64,000 nucleotides of DNA from Pomacea canaliculata (taxonomy: Eukaryota; Mollusca; Gastropoda; Architaenioglossa; Ampullariidae), in contig NC_037597.1 of assembly GCF_003073045.1 (NCBI RefSeq), forward strand, positions 3,224,190-3,288,189, in the 5' to 3' direction. Below the pieces are notes generated by a model that was not told the origin of the DNA, did no database searches, and saw only the letters and a program-made list of their open reading frames with translations. The translations under genes were made by a program, and so were the position numbers. Of the stretch, positions 1-10,833 are shown one piece after another; position 1 is the stretch's first letter, and each line of letters begins with the position of its first letter.

Positions 1-274
1 CGAATCAGTGTCGTCATGGAAACAGTCGTCGCTCTCTGACGTGGTTGGCAAATCGAGCGGAAAGTGACGACGAACAGTAAGACAAACACTTCGAGAAGGT
101 CATCGGCGTGTCGTGACTGTCTACTGTAACACTGCTCCTCACCTCTCTACAAGCGAGAATATACTATGGCAGTACAACAACAGCTGTAACAACCGAGAGC
201 TAAGTGTACATGTGTACACCTGACACCGAATGGTAGATATAAAGGGCAGCAACAGCACTGTAATATTGGACATC
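1..274. other. Unassigned sequence at window edge
   Basis: No open frame, splice pair or repeat end that I can defend is visible. It has somewhat more CpG than its surroundings and could be a 5' untranslated or promoter segment of a gene outside the window. Confidence 0.3.
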
Positions 275-282
275 CTTTAGAT

Positions 283-731
283 CAGGGATGCACAACCTAC
301 GGCCCGCGGGCCATATCCGGCCCGCGACGCGGTGCCATCCGGCCCGCGAAACTTCTGCCCACAGTGCAGGAAATCGGCATGTTAGTAATAAAAGAAGACT
401 TTAAAGAAACGAAAAAAAAAAGGAAGAAGTATTTATCCCCACGTAGGGGCGTCTCTCAATCTTTTTTTTTCGATGGACGAACATTTCGATTCAGTGCTCC
501 GACTTGGTGTCTCTACGATGCAGCCGGACATTCAGAAGTTGGTTTCGGGAAAACAACTTCAAATATCCCACTAATTACTACATAATTAATGGTAAGTACA
601 ACTTGTTTCTAATAAAAAATGGTATCTGCTCTATTTTTTTTTCCTTTTTGTATTTTTGCGGTGAAGTGGCCCGCGGCACGGCTGTCCGAAATGGATATGG
701 CCCGCAGGCCGAAAAAGGTTGGGCATCACTG
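283..731. mobile_element. hAT-type MITE with 8-bp target duplication
   Basis: The element starts CAGGGATGCACAACC and ends in GGTTGGGCATCACTG, which are 15-bp terminal inverted repeats matching at 13 positions. It is flanked on both sides by the 8-bp duplication CTTTAGAT (275-282 and 732-739). An 8-bp duplication and CAG...CTG ends are the hAT signature. Subterminal stretches are rich in GGCCCGC, as in many animal hAT MITEs. It is 449 bp long with no transposase frame, so it is non-autonomous. The clean duplication suggests a fairly young insertion. Confidence 0.88.
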
Positions 732-739
732 CTTTAGAT

Positions 740-1400
740 GACTCATATTATTGTATGTACATTTTCGCATGTTTTGTCTGTTAAATAAATCCTTATAAGT
801 TAAGTCACACATCTTTAAGTCCTTTGTTCGGCGAGCGACTGACGTGTTATTATTGTAATATTGTCTCCCTGTAATATTAGGTTGACGTGGGTGGCAGGAC
901 TGATTGCTATTCACAAGCCCAGTTTCTCCGGGGCAGAGTCAGTGTTTGTGGTAAAACTCATGAACATTGTAACAAGCATAATGAACGCTACATAGCCCGA
1001 ATTTAAAAATATATTCTCCTTGGGAATTTCTCACCTTTCGCCTGAAACCAGAAAGAGGAAAGAACTGACACCAGGCCATGAAAACAGTTTTAGGGACGAC
1101 GATGAACCGTCTCGCCAGGTACTGAATTCAATCTTAGTAATGCTGAGATGTGAGAATACAAATATTCTTTGGCATCGGTACGTTGAATAGTACGGAACAC
1201 TGAATTAGTGAATTACCCAATAAATCTTATCTTTAGTTTAGATGAATCAATGTAAAGAAAAATGTCCTTTCATAATTTTCAATTAAAAGCAAGTAATGTT
1301 CATAGAATAATTTAAAATTACGTAACTTACGTTTATCGTTCGTAGTTTATTTATTTATTTATTTCTATGAGTTATTTTAGTCGTAAACAGCGTCCCCCTG
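740..1400. other. AT-rich intergenic sequence
   Basis: Downstream flank of the reverse-strand GPCR. It contains a short TTTA run near 1350 and no gene or repeat that I can support. Confidence 0.4.
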
Positions 1401-2396
1401 TCAGATTTGGATCCTTCGTCGGCAGAACATCTTGACAACTTCACATCTGTATTTACTGCCAGTCAGACAGTACACGTAGAAATTAATAGCATAATTAGTT
1501 AAGAAGAGAACTACAGTGATCGAGAACAATAACTCATTCACTTCGGTCATTTCACAATTATTGTCTTCTCCTAAGAAAAACCTGGTCACATAAACGGCGA
1601 TAATGGACACAGGAAGAGATAGCAAACAAAATGTAATAGATGTTGCAATCAGCATTAAAGTCAACGAAGAAGACTGCTTGTGGCGAGTACAAAGTTGAGA
1701 GGAGTGTCCTGAGGACAATTTTTGTTTGGTTTCCTTCAGAGACTTTCTCAGTTCCCCAATGAGTACACAGTTGGCCGCCAGCAGAAGACAGAAAGGTATC
1801 AGGGATAAGACACCTGTAGATATCCAACCAAACGCGTCTCGATAAAAGATTTCATAATCTTTACTGACAAAACTGAAAAAGCACTCAGCTGTTTTATTTT
1901 CAGTGTTGTTGAGAAGAGTGTGTCCATACAAAGTGTGAGAATTCAATAAAATAAAAAATGCAAAGATGGCGCTCACCATTGCACGTGCAAACCGTTTGTT
2001 ACAATAAAGATTGACTTTGAGAGGAAAAAGAATTGCCGCTGTTCGTTGCCAAGTCATAGTCACCAGAATCATTGGTGATGTTTGCGCGGTAACACAGCTC
2101 AAAAACACTCGAAGCTTACATAACACATCGAAATTCAAAAACACATTGAAAGCACTGAGGAACCAGAAGAAGGGATCACACCATAAGGCGATGAGGTCAG
2201 AGACGGCCAGACAGCTGAAGTACAAGGACAGACTGGACACCGAGGTATCTTTTAATCTGTGCTGCATCACCAACACCATGATGTTTCAGAAAGTTCCAGG
2301 AATGACTGTGGCCGGAATTCCAATTTTGGAGATGAGGTCAGCGGCTTCTAGAAGCCCTGTATATGTCCTGTCGCATTCAGAAGAGTTTATTGTCAT
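1401..2396 (-). pseudogene. Class A (rhodopsin-type) GPCR, neuropeptide-receptor-like, with in-frame stop
   Basis: A seven-transmembrane receptor read on the reverse strand. From the ATG at 2396 the frame gives a short extracellular N-terminus with an N-S-S glycosylation site. The first membrane segment is then interrupted by TGA at 2286-2288, exactly where class A receptors have the Gly of the TM1 Gly-Asn motif (GGA to TGA would be one base). After the stop the frame is open for 292 residues: TM2 with L-A-V-S-D-L, TM3 ending W-Q-R-T in place of D-R-Y, an extracellular loop with N-x-T sites and a Cys, a long third loop, TM6 with F-C-L-L-S-L-P, TM7 with N-Y-A-I-N-F-Y-V-Y, and a Cys/Arg-rich tail. 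This resembles the large lophotrochozoan families related to FMRFamide and other peptide receptors. It is either a young pseudogene, a null allele or a base error. A receptor starting at the internal Met 2279 would lack TM1. Confidence 0.75.
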
Positions 2397-3765
2397 AGTG
2401 TATTAACTAAGCTCAATCCTTGGTTTTGACATAAAAAAAGATTTCAAAAGTATTTTGAACTTTTGTTAAACTTAAAGAATTCATTTTGAGTCATTGTGAA
2501 CTCCCGAAGTTCCAAGAATGTGCTTCGTTAGTAACTTTAGTCTTGATGAATTTACTGAGTATTACGATGAACAGAGCTTAAATTCTGCCAAACTTGAATC
2601 GTGAGACTTTTGTTTAAAAAAAAATCGATTAATACTGTCACAGGGAACTATTCCTTCAATAAATAAAAAATACATACTGACATTTTTCCTTCTATCCACA
2701 CCCATGTGATTTATTTTTAAAAGCTTCAAAAACTTTTATTTCTTGACATATTTCAACAGCAATTCAGGCTCCCAGGAAATCTGTGCATCGTTAAATAATT
2801 TTTCCTTGTAAAGAAAGACATAATTATTCTTCAATAATTTTTTACGACTTATTATGTACTCCACTAAAGTTAATAAAAGGCTTTGCGCATAAAGAAACAT
2901 CAATATCGAAATAGACCAATAGATGGGAACACAAACTTAAAAACAAATTGGCTGACAGCACTTTATATTTTGTTTTTGTAATTTGTCTTTCAGTATTTGT
3001 TTTATTTTACCTTCGAACAGAACCATCTCCTACTCTGACTGCTAATTCTTGTGCATGTGAATGTAACAAGAAATGTACAAAAAAAAATGATTCTACTTCA
3101 CAGAAAATGAGAGACAGAGAGAAGAGCAAACTAAATGTTGCGACTAATGTGGCGTAAATGTGCAGAAGAAGACGGGTGACACAAGTTTCAACGGGGTGTG
3201 ACGGTTCGTAATAAAAAAAAATTCCTTTTATTTTCAGATATCTTTATTCGATGATAAAAAAATAATAAAGTATCTACACATTGAATACATGTGCGGCTCA
3301 CATTCTATGCAACGTTGCATGATGGCCCAGCCCTGTCCAGGCAGCGAATCGGCATGAAAAGGCGGGGTGGGGAGTCGGACTATAGCTTCACCACTGGGCA
3401 AGAGCACCACCACGGTGTACTTGTACACTCAATGAACAAAATCAATGAAAATTAATTATCCTATCAATTCATGACTGCTGCTGATGTGGTAAACGTATTT
3501 AAAAATCTTGTTATTGACACCAAAAATGAAAAGCGCAGCCTATAGGTCATAAAAATTATTTCTAGCACCACTTGCACCATCACATTCTTAGACATTTACA
3601 TACTGCGATATTGCACGTCATCATCATTATAATTAAAACATAAATAGCACTTATTTTAGTTTAACTGTTGTGGCCAACATTCAAACATTTTGTTGGTCAC
3701 AGAGGTCGGGGCTATCATGCAGTGTCTTGGGGTGGGCTTCATCAATGACGACATCAATTTTTGTT
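2397..3765. other. AT-rich intergenic sequence, possible 3' exon remnant
   Basis: Mostly AT-rich. Two short open stretches, 2948-3157 (+) and 3234-3428 (-), lack supporting splice sites or recognisable domains. The reverse-strand stretch is followed by AATAAA near 3245, so it may be the end of an unrecognised transcript. Confidence 0.3.
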
Positions 3766-3869
3766 CAGCTCTCGCCCAGACGGAAGTATAAGTGATGTGA
3801 CGTCATCATTTTTTGCGCAGCCTTCACCCAGACGGAAGTACAGTTATTGTGACGTCAGTGCAGGAAGCT
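3766..3869 (+). promoter_or_regulatory. Duplicated ETS + CRE promoter of MAD2L1BP
   Basis: A 52-bp unit occurs twice in tandem just upstream of the p31comet start codon. Each copy carries CCCAGACGGAAGTA, an ETS-type site, followed by the palindromic CRE TGACGTCA. CGGAAGT lies at 3781-3787 and 3833-3839. The CREs lie at 3798-3805 and 3850-3857. Both site pairs are spaced by exactly 52 bp, showing one duplication of a whole regulatory unit. ETS plus CRE sites are typical of TATA-less promoters of widely expressed genes. Confidence 0.7.
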
Positions 3870-3885
3870 GCGGAAACTAAGCAGC

Positions 3886-6800
3886 ATGGCGGGCCGTTCG
3901 AAACAGTATGATTTTATCTTTGATGGAGGTCTTAACTCTCATACTCGTGCATCTCTGGTTATTGAATTGATCAAGTATCTTCTGTACGAAAGAAACCAGA
4001 TTCCACTTCACTTTGATGGTTTGAAGCAGCAAACGCAGATTGAGGAGGTAACTAACGTTTTCTTCTCCGTTTTACTTCGTGATTCTACTGTCATGATTCA
4101 ATTTGAGTTTCAAGTTTACACAACAGTGTTACATAATTTTTAAAAACTCAGTATATCTTAAAATTTCACAATCGATATTTTCGTAAATGAAAGAAAAGTT
4201 TTCTGTCGAAGTCTGGAGGGTCGCAGACAGCAGTGGATAGATCAGGTGTGGGCAAAGTTTTCTTTTTTGCGGTCCGGTCTCAAAATTCTAAGTTATGCGG
4301 CGGCCCGGTAAAATACGAAAAATCCACGCCAGATAACAACACAACAAACCTAGTGATAATGGAATCGACCTGTACTTTGCGTCAGTTGTGCAATAAAGTA
4401 ATTTCCGGATTCTAATGCATTCTTAATTAATCTCAGCTCACAGGAGAATCAAAATAATTATTACAATTATTTTAGAATTAAAAATAATAATAATAAATGC
4501 AAATTTGTAAAGTGCATACTCACACTCATAAGAAGTAGGCTCTTAGTGCTTAAGAACATATGAGATATTAAAGAATAAACAACCTACTAAGCAAATACAG
4601 GAAACACAAAGAGGAACCAAATAGCAAGAACAAGAGCTGAGAGTAACATGATATTGAAAAGAAGGATTTGAAAAAGGACTAGCATTATGGAAAAGGTTAT
4701 TGTTAATAAGAATAAGTGGGAATTTATAAAGTACAATATCTCAGCCAAAGGCAAACTTATTGCGCTGAACAAGATCAAAACAGTAACAAAGATGTAGAAC
4801 AAAATCATCAAATAGTAACGAAAATGTAGAAGGAAGAACAATGCAAGCACTCGCTGCATTCCGACAGTAAAGGACGATGATTGTACAGTAATCCCTCACC
4901 ACTTTGTGTTTCACCCTTGCGGCTTTGCTATTTCATGGGTTTTTTTATCAGAAATAAATGGGAAAAATTATTTGATCAACGCTTCTTCTTGGATTTTCTG
5001 AGAAATTCAATCAGATCCCAGCTCCCGATTGGTTCAGTACAGTAGCACCTTGTGTACTTTTTCGTTTTTCGTTCTATAACAGGTACTGTATTACTCTACA
5101 GTACATATGTGTTTGCTCTTTTATTTTATGTAAAGGTATAATAATGCGCAAAACAGTGTGGGAATGGTTATTATGGAAATGGAAAAGGTTCATGTAGAGT
5201 AAAAGTATGGAGGAGGGTTTATAAAGTCATAATATAGTGTATAAATATATAAATAAATATGCAGTATCTTTTTCGCAGATTTTCGTTTATCGCGTGTGGT
5301 TCTGGAATACATCTCCCACAATAAACGAGGGATTACTGTAGATGTAATTGCAATGACTCTAGAGAATTAGGTTAGTGACATCAGGAAAATACTGGGACGA
5401 TGTTGAGTTTTCTTGAGAATGTGAAGAAATGTTATCACATGAAACTCCTTTGGGGTGATCACTTCAGTTTATTCAATGTAGCTGAAGGTCGCTGCCAAGC
5501 TAGTGAAGCGGGCAGAATGGAATTCAGCCAATAGATCCAAACAGTTCTCACTTCAAAATAACATTATATACATTGTATACAGTCCTGTTGCAAACCAGAA
5601 GAGAAAGAAAACGCAGAAGAAGTACATATAAACATGAAGATCCAACAATTTTATCCAAGTCAAATTACAACAACAAAACATAAACAATATCAAGGAGAGC
5701 CAATCCCCTCAGCCTGTTAGGCGAAGGGACAGAACTACTCTTGATTTAACTTTGTACTTGCTAAACATCAAAGAAATGACTGAAAGGTAGGCAACAGCAC
5801 TGTAAATGTAACTAAGAAGTCGCACGAAAAGCAAAGATAATAAAAAGTTAATTTATATAGCTCCCACTGTAAAAGGCAAAATCAAAGCGCTTGACAATAT
5901 ATCCAGCAATATGATATTTACAAGAAGTTCAAATTGTTATCATCTATAATGAGTCACAAATCTAGAGGTGTTCAGATATCATTTTGATCTGGTGCTTCAT
6001 GAATAAGATAACACTTTATTTACCTCAGAGGGCTTTTCAGGGCAGCTCAATATGGAAGCACAAAACAATACCACAACATGTCCATATCAAACATACTTAT
6101 ACATTCATGTTTCAGACAGCTGCATTCATTCACGCTTAGTAACATTCGAACATCGCACAGTTGAAACAATCTGTTGGTCCTGCATGCAGGTACACAGAAT
6201 CAGTGGACCGATAGGCGGTGGAAAAACTCTTCTGCCTTTTGTCGTGAAGGTTTTCAAATACTTTCAGAAGTGTCTGCCTGTTATACAAGGAGTATTCTGG
6301 GCTGTTCCAATGAATTTGGAATGGGTCAGTACAACACAATGTAAGCTGCTCATCCTTCACCAATACATTGTTGTAAAGAAGATAAATAAGAAAGACAGCA
6401 CACTTCTATGTGCAATCTATAAAGCTGAAGAAATTGCTGGGGAGCAGAAAAATTCTTTGGCTTCCAGAGAATGAAGAGGCGCTGTTGAGCCTTCTTCAAG
6501 GCAGCTTAAGTAATGGGATCCCAGCAAAGTCTCTTATCAAAGATGGTGGCCAGGTATTTAAAAGAAGAGACGGTTTCTGCCTCCTTGTCGTGGATGACAC
6601 TTACAGGACATGGTGGAGAATTCTGATGGAAATCGAAGACTCTTTGGTCTTACATTAAGTCCTAAGATATTGTCATTGCACCAGGCAATAAATTCATCTA
6701 AAGCTATACCATCGGTATCTACTAGCCTGCTAAAAGGTGTCATCAGAAAATTTGACGAGATATTGACCCTCATGGTTATTGCAACAACTGTTGGATGCAG

Positions 6801-8403
6801 AATTAACAGAAGCGGAGATAAAATATTGCCTTGGGGTGGGCTTCTGCAGAGAAGAACAATATCATGGATTACTAGTGGTTTCTTGCTAGAGCACCAAATC
6901 AACAAAAAGTTGATGGAGGGGTGTAGCATCTGGTCACAAATTTTTCTAGTGCAGATCTACAAAGTCATTAATCTTTGACAAAAGCAGATCAATTTGGATT
7001 CATAAAATAGTCTTGTCTGTGAAGTAAATCATCCCTTTATCACTAGGATAAACATGACATAGGATGATTGTTATGGCTGGAAAGCCGGATGTTTGCCATG
7101 TTTTGTTAATAATGTACATGGCTGAATAAGTAATTAGTACCTAGGGAAAAAGCTCACCATAAATAAAAGTCAATTTTAATGGTAAATATTAGACAAACCA
7201 TAGAAGATGATGTCACATAAATGGGGCTTACATGTGGTGTTAAAAAGCCATCAGTTAGGCTTAAAACAACCAAAATAATTTAATTTGTGTATATAAGATG
7301 CATATATTGTGGAACCTATCCTAAAAGAACCAAAAACTGTTTTTGTTTGGTGAGTTTAAGAAATAGCAAACTGCATCTTCAGAGATTAATTATTTACGTT
7401 TTTTTTTTCAAATGATGGTTTTTGCTCAAATTCATACGCAGATGAGGAAGTGCTGTTTCTTTTCCGTGACAAATATAAATTGGCTTTGAAACTAGGTAAC
7501 TAGCAAAATATTTTGTTTACACATCATAGAAGTCAATGAACTTTTTTTATTTTTCAGGTACAAAATTCGCACATCAACAGCAAATATCTCCAGACAGAAA
7601 GAAAAGCACAGGCGATACTCTCAAGCCTCGAGGATTTATTTGTAAACATTTTAAAGGCTTTTGAGACATGTCCTGAAATTCAGCAGGCTCTTGTGCTGCT
7701 TGGAAGTACCACTGCAACCCCAAAAGAAGTGTATGTTGTAAATCTCCCAAGCCTGTGTCCAGAAGCAAACCATGTTTCACTTAAGTCATGTAAACAAGCT
7801 TTCTTCCGCCACATTGTAGCAGAGCAGATTTTGGCCAACGAAGCTGCCCTTGGGCCAACTAATGTGATGGTGATGCTTCTTGCACCTACAACAGCTATTC
7901 TGAAAGGGTTCGTGCCAAAGATGTCATTCAAGGTACCTTCCAGAGGGATCTGTTTAACTCTGAACATGATTTGCATGCAGCCACATTCTTGCCAGGAACT
8001 CACCTTTGATGGTTCAGAAGTCGAGATATCAGGTATTGAACCACTTAATATTTCTTCTGCTGAAACCTTGGACCATTCACTCAGTGCTACACCTTTGTCT
8101 TCATGTTCAAGGCAGCACAGACATACATTTTTAAAATTTCCCGTGGTAAAAATGGAAAGAAATCATTTGTCCACACCTGGTAGTGTCAAAGCTGAGGATT
8201 TTAATCATGTTCTAACTAATGATTGTGAAATCACTGGTTCGGTTAAAGAATTGATGCTTCCTCATACAGCTAGCACCCCTAAGCCTGGACATTGCCAACA
8301 GCCTCCAAATAGCAACTGTGCGCAGCAGAGCAGTAGTACAGAGATACAACACCAGTGTATTTGGTTTCAATATGCTACTGCAATTAAAGGCTATAGTGTG
8401 TAG
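3886..8403 (+). CDS. MAD2L1BP: MAD2L1-binding protein (p31comet), two exons
   Basis: Exons 3886-4047 and 7558-8403, joined in phase 0 (GAG|GTAACT ... TTTTCAG|GTA), give 335 residues. p31comet binds closed MAD2 and, with TRIP13, dismantles the mitotic checkpoint complex so that cells can leave metaphase. Exon 1 encodes the first helix (S-L-V-I-E-L-I-K-Y-L-L-Y-E-R-N-Q-I-P, matching the vertebrate Y-Q-R-Q-Q-L-P block). Exon 2 has S-S-L-E-D-L-F, the A-L-V-L-L-G-S...P-K-E-V-Y block, F-K-V-P-S-R-G, and the C-terminal I-W-F-Q-Y-A-T-A-I-K-G-Y-S-V that corresponds to human I-W-F-Q-A-P-V-T-F-K-G-F. Relative to the human protein there is an insertion of roughly 100 Ser/Thr-rich residues before that last strand. 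A possible poly(A) signal, AATAAA, is at 8921. The 3.5-kb intron carries several mobile-element relics. Confidence 0.93.
4244..4420 (+). mobile_element. hAT-like element end fragment
   Basis: The sequence CAGGTGTGGGCAAAGTTTTC followed by GCGGTCCGG and GGCGGCCCGG is the usual terminal and subterminal composition of animal hAT elements. I find no matching opposite end or target duplication, so it is probably a truncated copy. It lies inside the MAD2L1BP intron. Confidence 0.45.
4486..4720 (-). repeat. SINE-like dispersed repeat, family A, copy 1
   Basis: Starts with an (AAT)n run, then AAATGCAAATTTGTAAAG and a block shared with 46690-46940, including GAGCTGAGAGTAACATGATA and GGACTAGCATTATGGAAAAG. 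The trinucleotide run marks the 3' tail of a SINE inserted in reverse orientation. Confidence 0.6.
4886..5338. mobile_element. Tc1/mariner (Tigger-type) MITE
   Basis: Ends CAGTAATCCCTC and GAGGGATTACTG are perfect inverted repeats, flanked by the TA duplication (4884-4885, 5339-5340). The interior has the TTTCGTTTATCGCG...GGTTCTGGAA composition typical of Tigger MITEs. It is 453 bp long with no coding frame and lies in the MAD2L1BP intron. Confidence 0.85.
5836..5905. repeat. SINE-like fragment
   Basis: The stretch TTTATATAGCTCCCACTGTA ... TCAAAGCGCTTGACAA resembles the conserved subterminal block of gastropod SINE-like repeats. It is short and of uncertain family. Confidence 0.35.
6136..6929 (-). 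mobile_element. LINE (non-LTR retrotransposon) reverse-transcriptase relic
   Basis: Reverse-strand frames carry the 3' half of a LINE reverse transcriptase. S-P-P-Q-G-N-I-L-S-P-L matches the conserved P-Q-G-(S)-V-L-S-P-L motif, followed by E-F-I-A-W-C-N-D-N-I-L-G-L-N-V, which matches the family's F-x-x-W-C-x-x-N-x-L-x-L-N block. Downstream, in shifted frames, come S-F-K-Y-L-A-T-I-F-D and a K-K-A-Q-Q-R-L-F-I-L connection-like helix. The catalytic F-A-D-D block is not intact. Several frame changes show an old dead copy. It sits antisense in the MAD2L1BP intron and probably belongs to the CR1/L2/Rex-like group. Confidence 0.75.
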
Positions 8404-10833
8404 GGGTTTCAGCAGAGTAGGTATGAATGTCTGCACAGTTAAGAAATTGGTTATGATGACTGGAAACTTTAACCATATCAGATAGTTTTACAGTGTTTTG
8501 TTTTAGTTGCATGTATATAAAAGGTGCACATGTTCCTGTTAGTGCCAGACATCTTGATTTTCAAAATTTGAAACTTAAGGAGATACTTGTCAACAGTGGA
8601 CATAGAATAAACACAAGCTCTCAGTCTGCAGCTTGATCTTGCACATAATCCAACACATATATCCTTGTTTTGCATGCTTGAACTCAACAAGACTGTATAT
8701 CCGGTAATTACCTATCTGGACTGTGATCTTAATTATAAATTTAATGAGGATGAAATTGAATGATGATGATAATGAAATTGAATGATGATAATAATGAAAT
8801 TGAATGATGAATGAAAATAGTTCGTGATAAAGGTAAATACGGTGTGGCTTTGTTCATGAAGAAAGTATGTGTGCTCACAAATATATCATACTAAACTCAT
8901 TTGAACTGTAAGTCTACCTGAATAAAATTAAAACTAATGACATGGTGCCTGTAAAGTGTCACCACCAGTAGTTTTTCATGACAATGGTTTGTTTTAAGCT
9001 TAGGAAAGCCAGCCTACAACCGACTATAAGTAGGAAAAAGTTTGCTTTTCAAAAAATATGCACTTTTTTTTTTCAAATCAAGGCTAATGCAAAATGAATG
9101 TCACAGCACTAACGAGTGTAATGAGTGCTTACATTGTCCTCTCTTGTGTTTGTTCAACCTGCAATATCATTACTGTTACTCACCAAAGTGCTTGTTTATT
9201 TTATATAACAATATGCTTGCGTAACAAGCACATTTTCTTCAGGAGCAATTTTTTATGTTTATACACATTTCTTGTGAGCAATCTTTCTTAAATATTATGA
9301 CCCAGAGTAAAACCTGTGATGCTTTGTTATCTCTTGTTACACCATCACGTTCTCTTTGCCAGACATTAATTTCCAGAGTACACAATGCATATTTATATGT
9401 ATGTGTATGGGAATAAAAATAGATTTACAGAATGTTCATTTTGTTTCTTCTTTCTCTGCATTATCTACAGATTAATAATTGTCCTGGTTATGTATGGCCA
9501 TGGCCTTTTCATTCTTCAACCATTGTATGGTGGGGCAGCTAATGTCAATTAAATAAAATGATGATGTAATCATTTTCATACTTGTGTTCTTTCAGGTAAA
9601 GATCACAGTTGAACATTGACAATTTACTGCAGGATAATAGCAAAGATATGTATTACAATAGAAACTTCTTGAAGAGAACAAATCAATTTAATTAAATGGA
9701 TAAATCTTTTGGATTTATAATTTATCAGTTTGTAAAGCTTATATGCAATAGGAGGCTGTTCAAAATATTTTGGAAACAAACATCTAAAGAACAACAAATC
9801 ATTATGTGTACTCTGTGAGCTTTCATTTCGTTTTAAGCCATGCTTTTCAAAACTTGTCAAAAAGTGCAGTTCATTTTATGGCTTTTCAATATAGGGCAAT
9901 TAAGCAGTGGTGATTGGGGTCCAAACTGCTTAACCGCAGCTTAAATATTTTTCGATAATGCATAAATTAAAATAATTTTTTATCACAATCTTTTCTCTTA
10001 ACTTTGTCGCATTGAAAGGTGTGAATCCATTACAATAGCAGCCTCCATAACACTGACACACAGCATGGATAAAACAGAATAATATTTGAATTTCATTGTA
10101 AGTTATTTTATTGTTTATTGATAAATAAAAGACTAATCTTTTATAAATACCTCTTTGAAGTTATAAGCCAACATTTAAATATTTAATCCGCGATAGTGCA
10201 TAGCATGTCAATCACAGACATTTGAAATGACAGCTGTCGACCACTATTGTTCTGACCTCCTGTTATTTTGTGACACTCCAGTCTGCCAATCACTTCAAAA
10301 ATTTTGAAGACTTATCTGCTTAAAAAATATTCTGCTCCCCCTGTTACGCTATTTCTGAAATGGAGATTTTCTTAATGGCGATTGCCTAGGCTCTTGGTAC
10401 CCATCCAATATTGACCTTCTGCACAGATCTTGCTCCGTGAGTGCATTCTAGATGTTCTCATTCCTAGTTTTTATTTTGTGAGGCTAGCTTTGACTCCATC
10501 TCCTAACAAGCACGTTTTGAGATTATTGCACAGAGGCCAGTGGTAAAATAACTCCTCTCTGATTCCCAATTTTTAAAATGTACCTACCACTAACATTAAA
10601 CATCAAGAACTATTTTATCGCTTCTCTTTCGTCTCAATATGTTGATGCTCCTAAACTGTTGGCCATAGCTCATTCACACCTAGTGCATCATTCATAATCT
10701 TTAGCCAAGGGTCACACAAAGGAAAACATTATGCCATAATAGTTCAATATGGTCAGCGTGCACTTTTACATTGCACATTTGACATCTCTTCATAAATAAA
10801 CCACAAAACAGATATTTATCTCCAAATTTTACT
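8404..10833. other. 3' regions of MAD2L1BP (+) and PNO1 (-), convergent
   Basis: AT-rich sequence between two converging genes. AATAAA at 8921 serves the + strand, and the reverse-strand AATAAA (TTTATT at 10470-10475) may serve PNO1. Around 8750-8815 there is a small minisatellite with a unit close to ATGAAATTGAATGATGATAA, three copies. No coding signal is seen. Confidence 0.5.

Noticed and set aside
2948-3157. Open stretch with a hydrophobic start and several cysteines
   Set aside because: It has no ATG at the start and no recognisable domain; it is probably chance in AT-rich DNA.
3234-3428. 64-residue reverse-strand frame followed by AATAAA
   Set aside because: Could be the last exon of something, but no upstream exon, acceptor or family match could be found.
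6052-6978. Several + strand open frames
   Set aside because: They are shadows of the reverse-strand LINE reverse-transcriptase relic.
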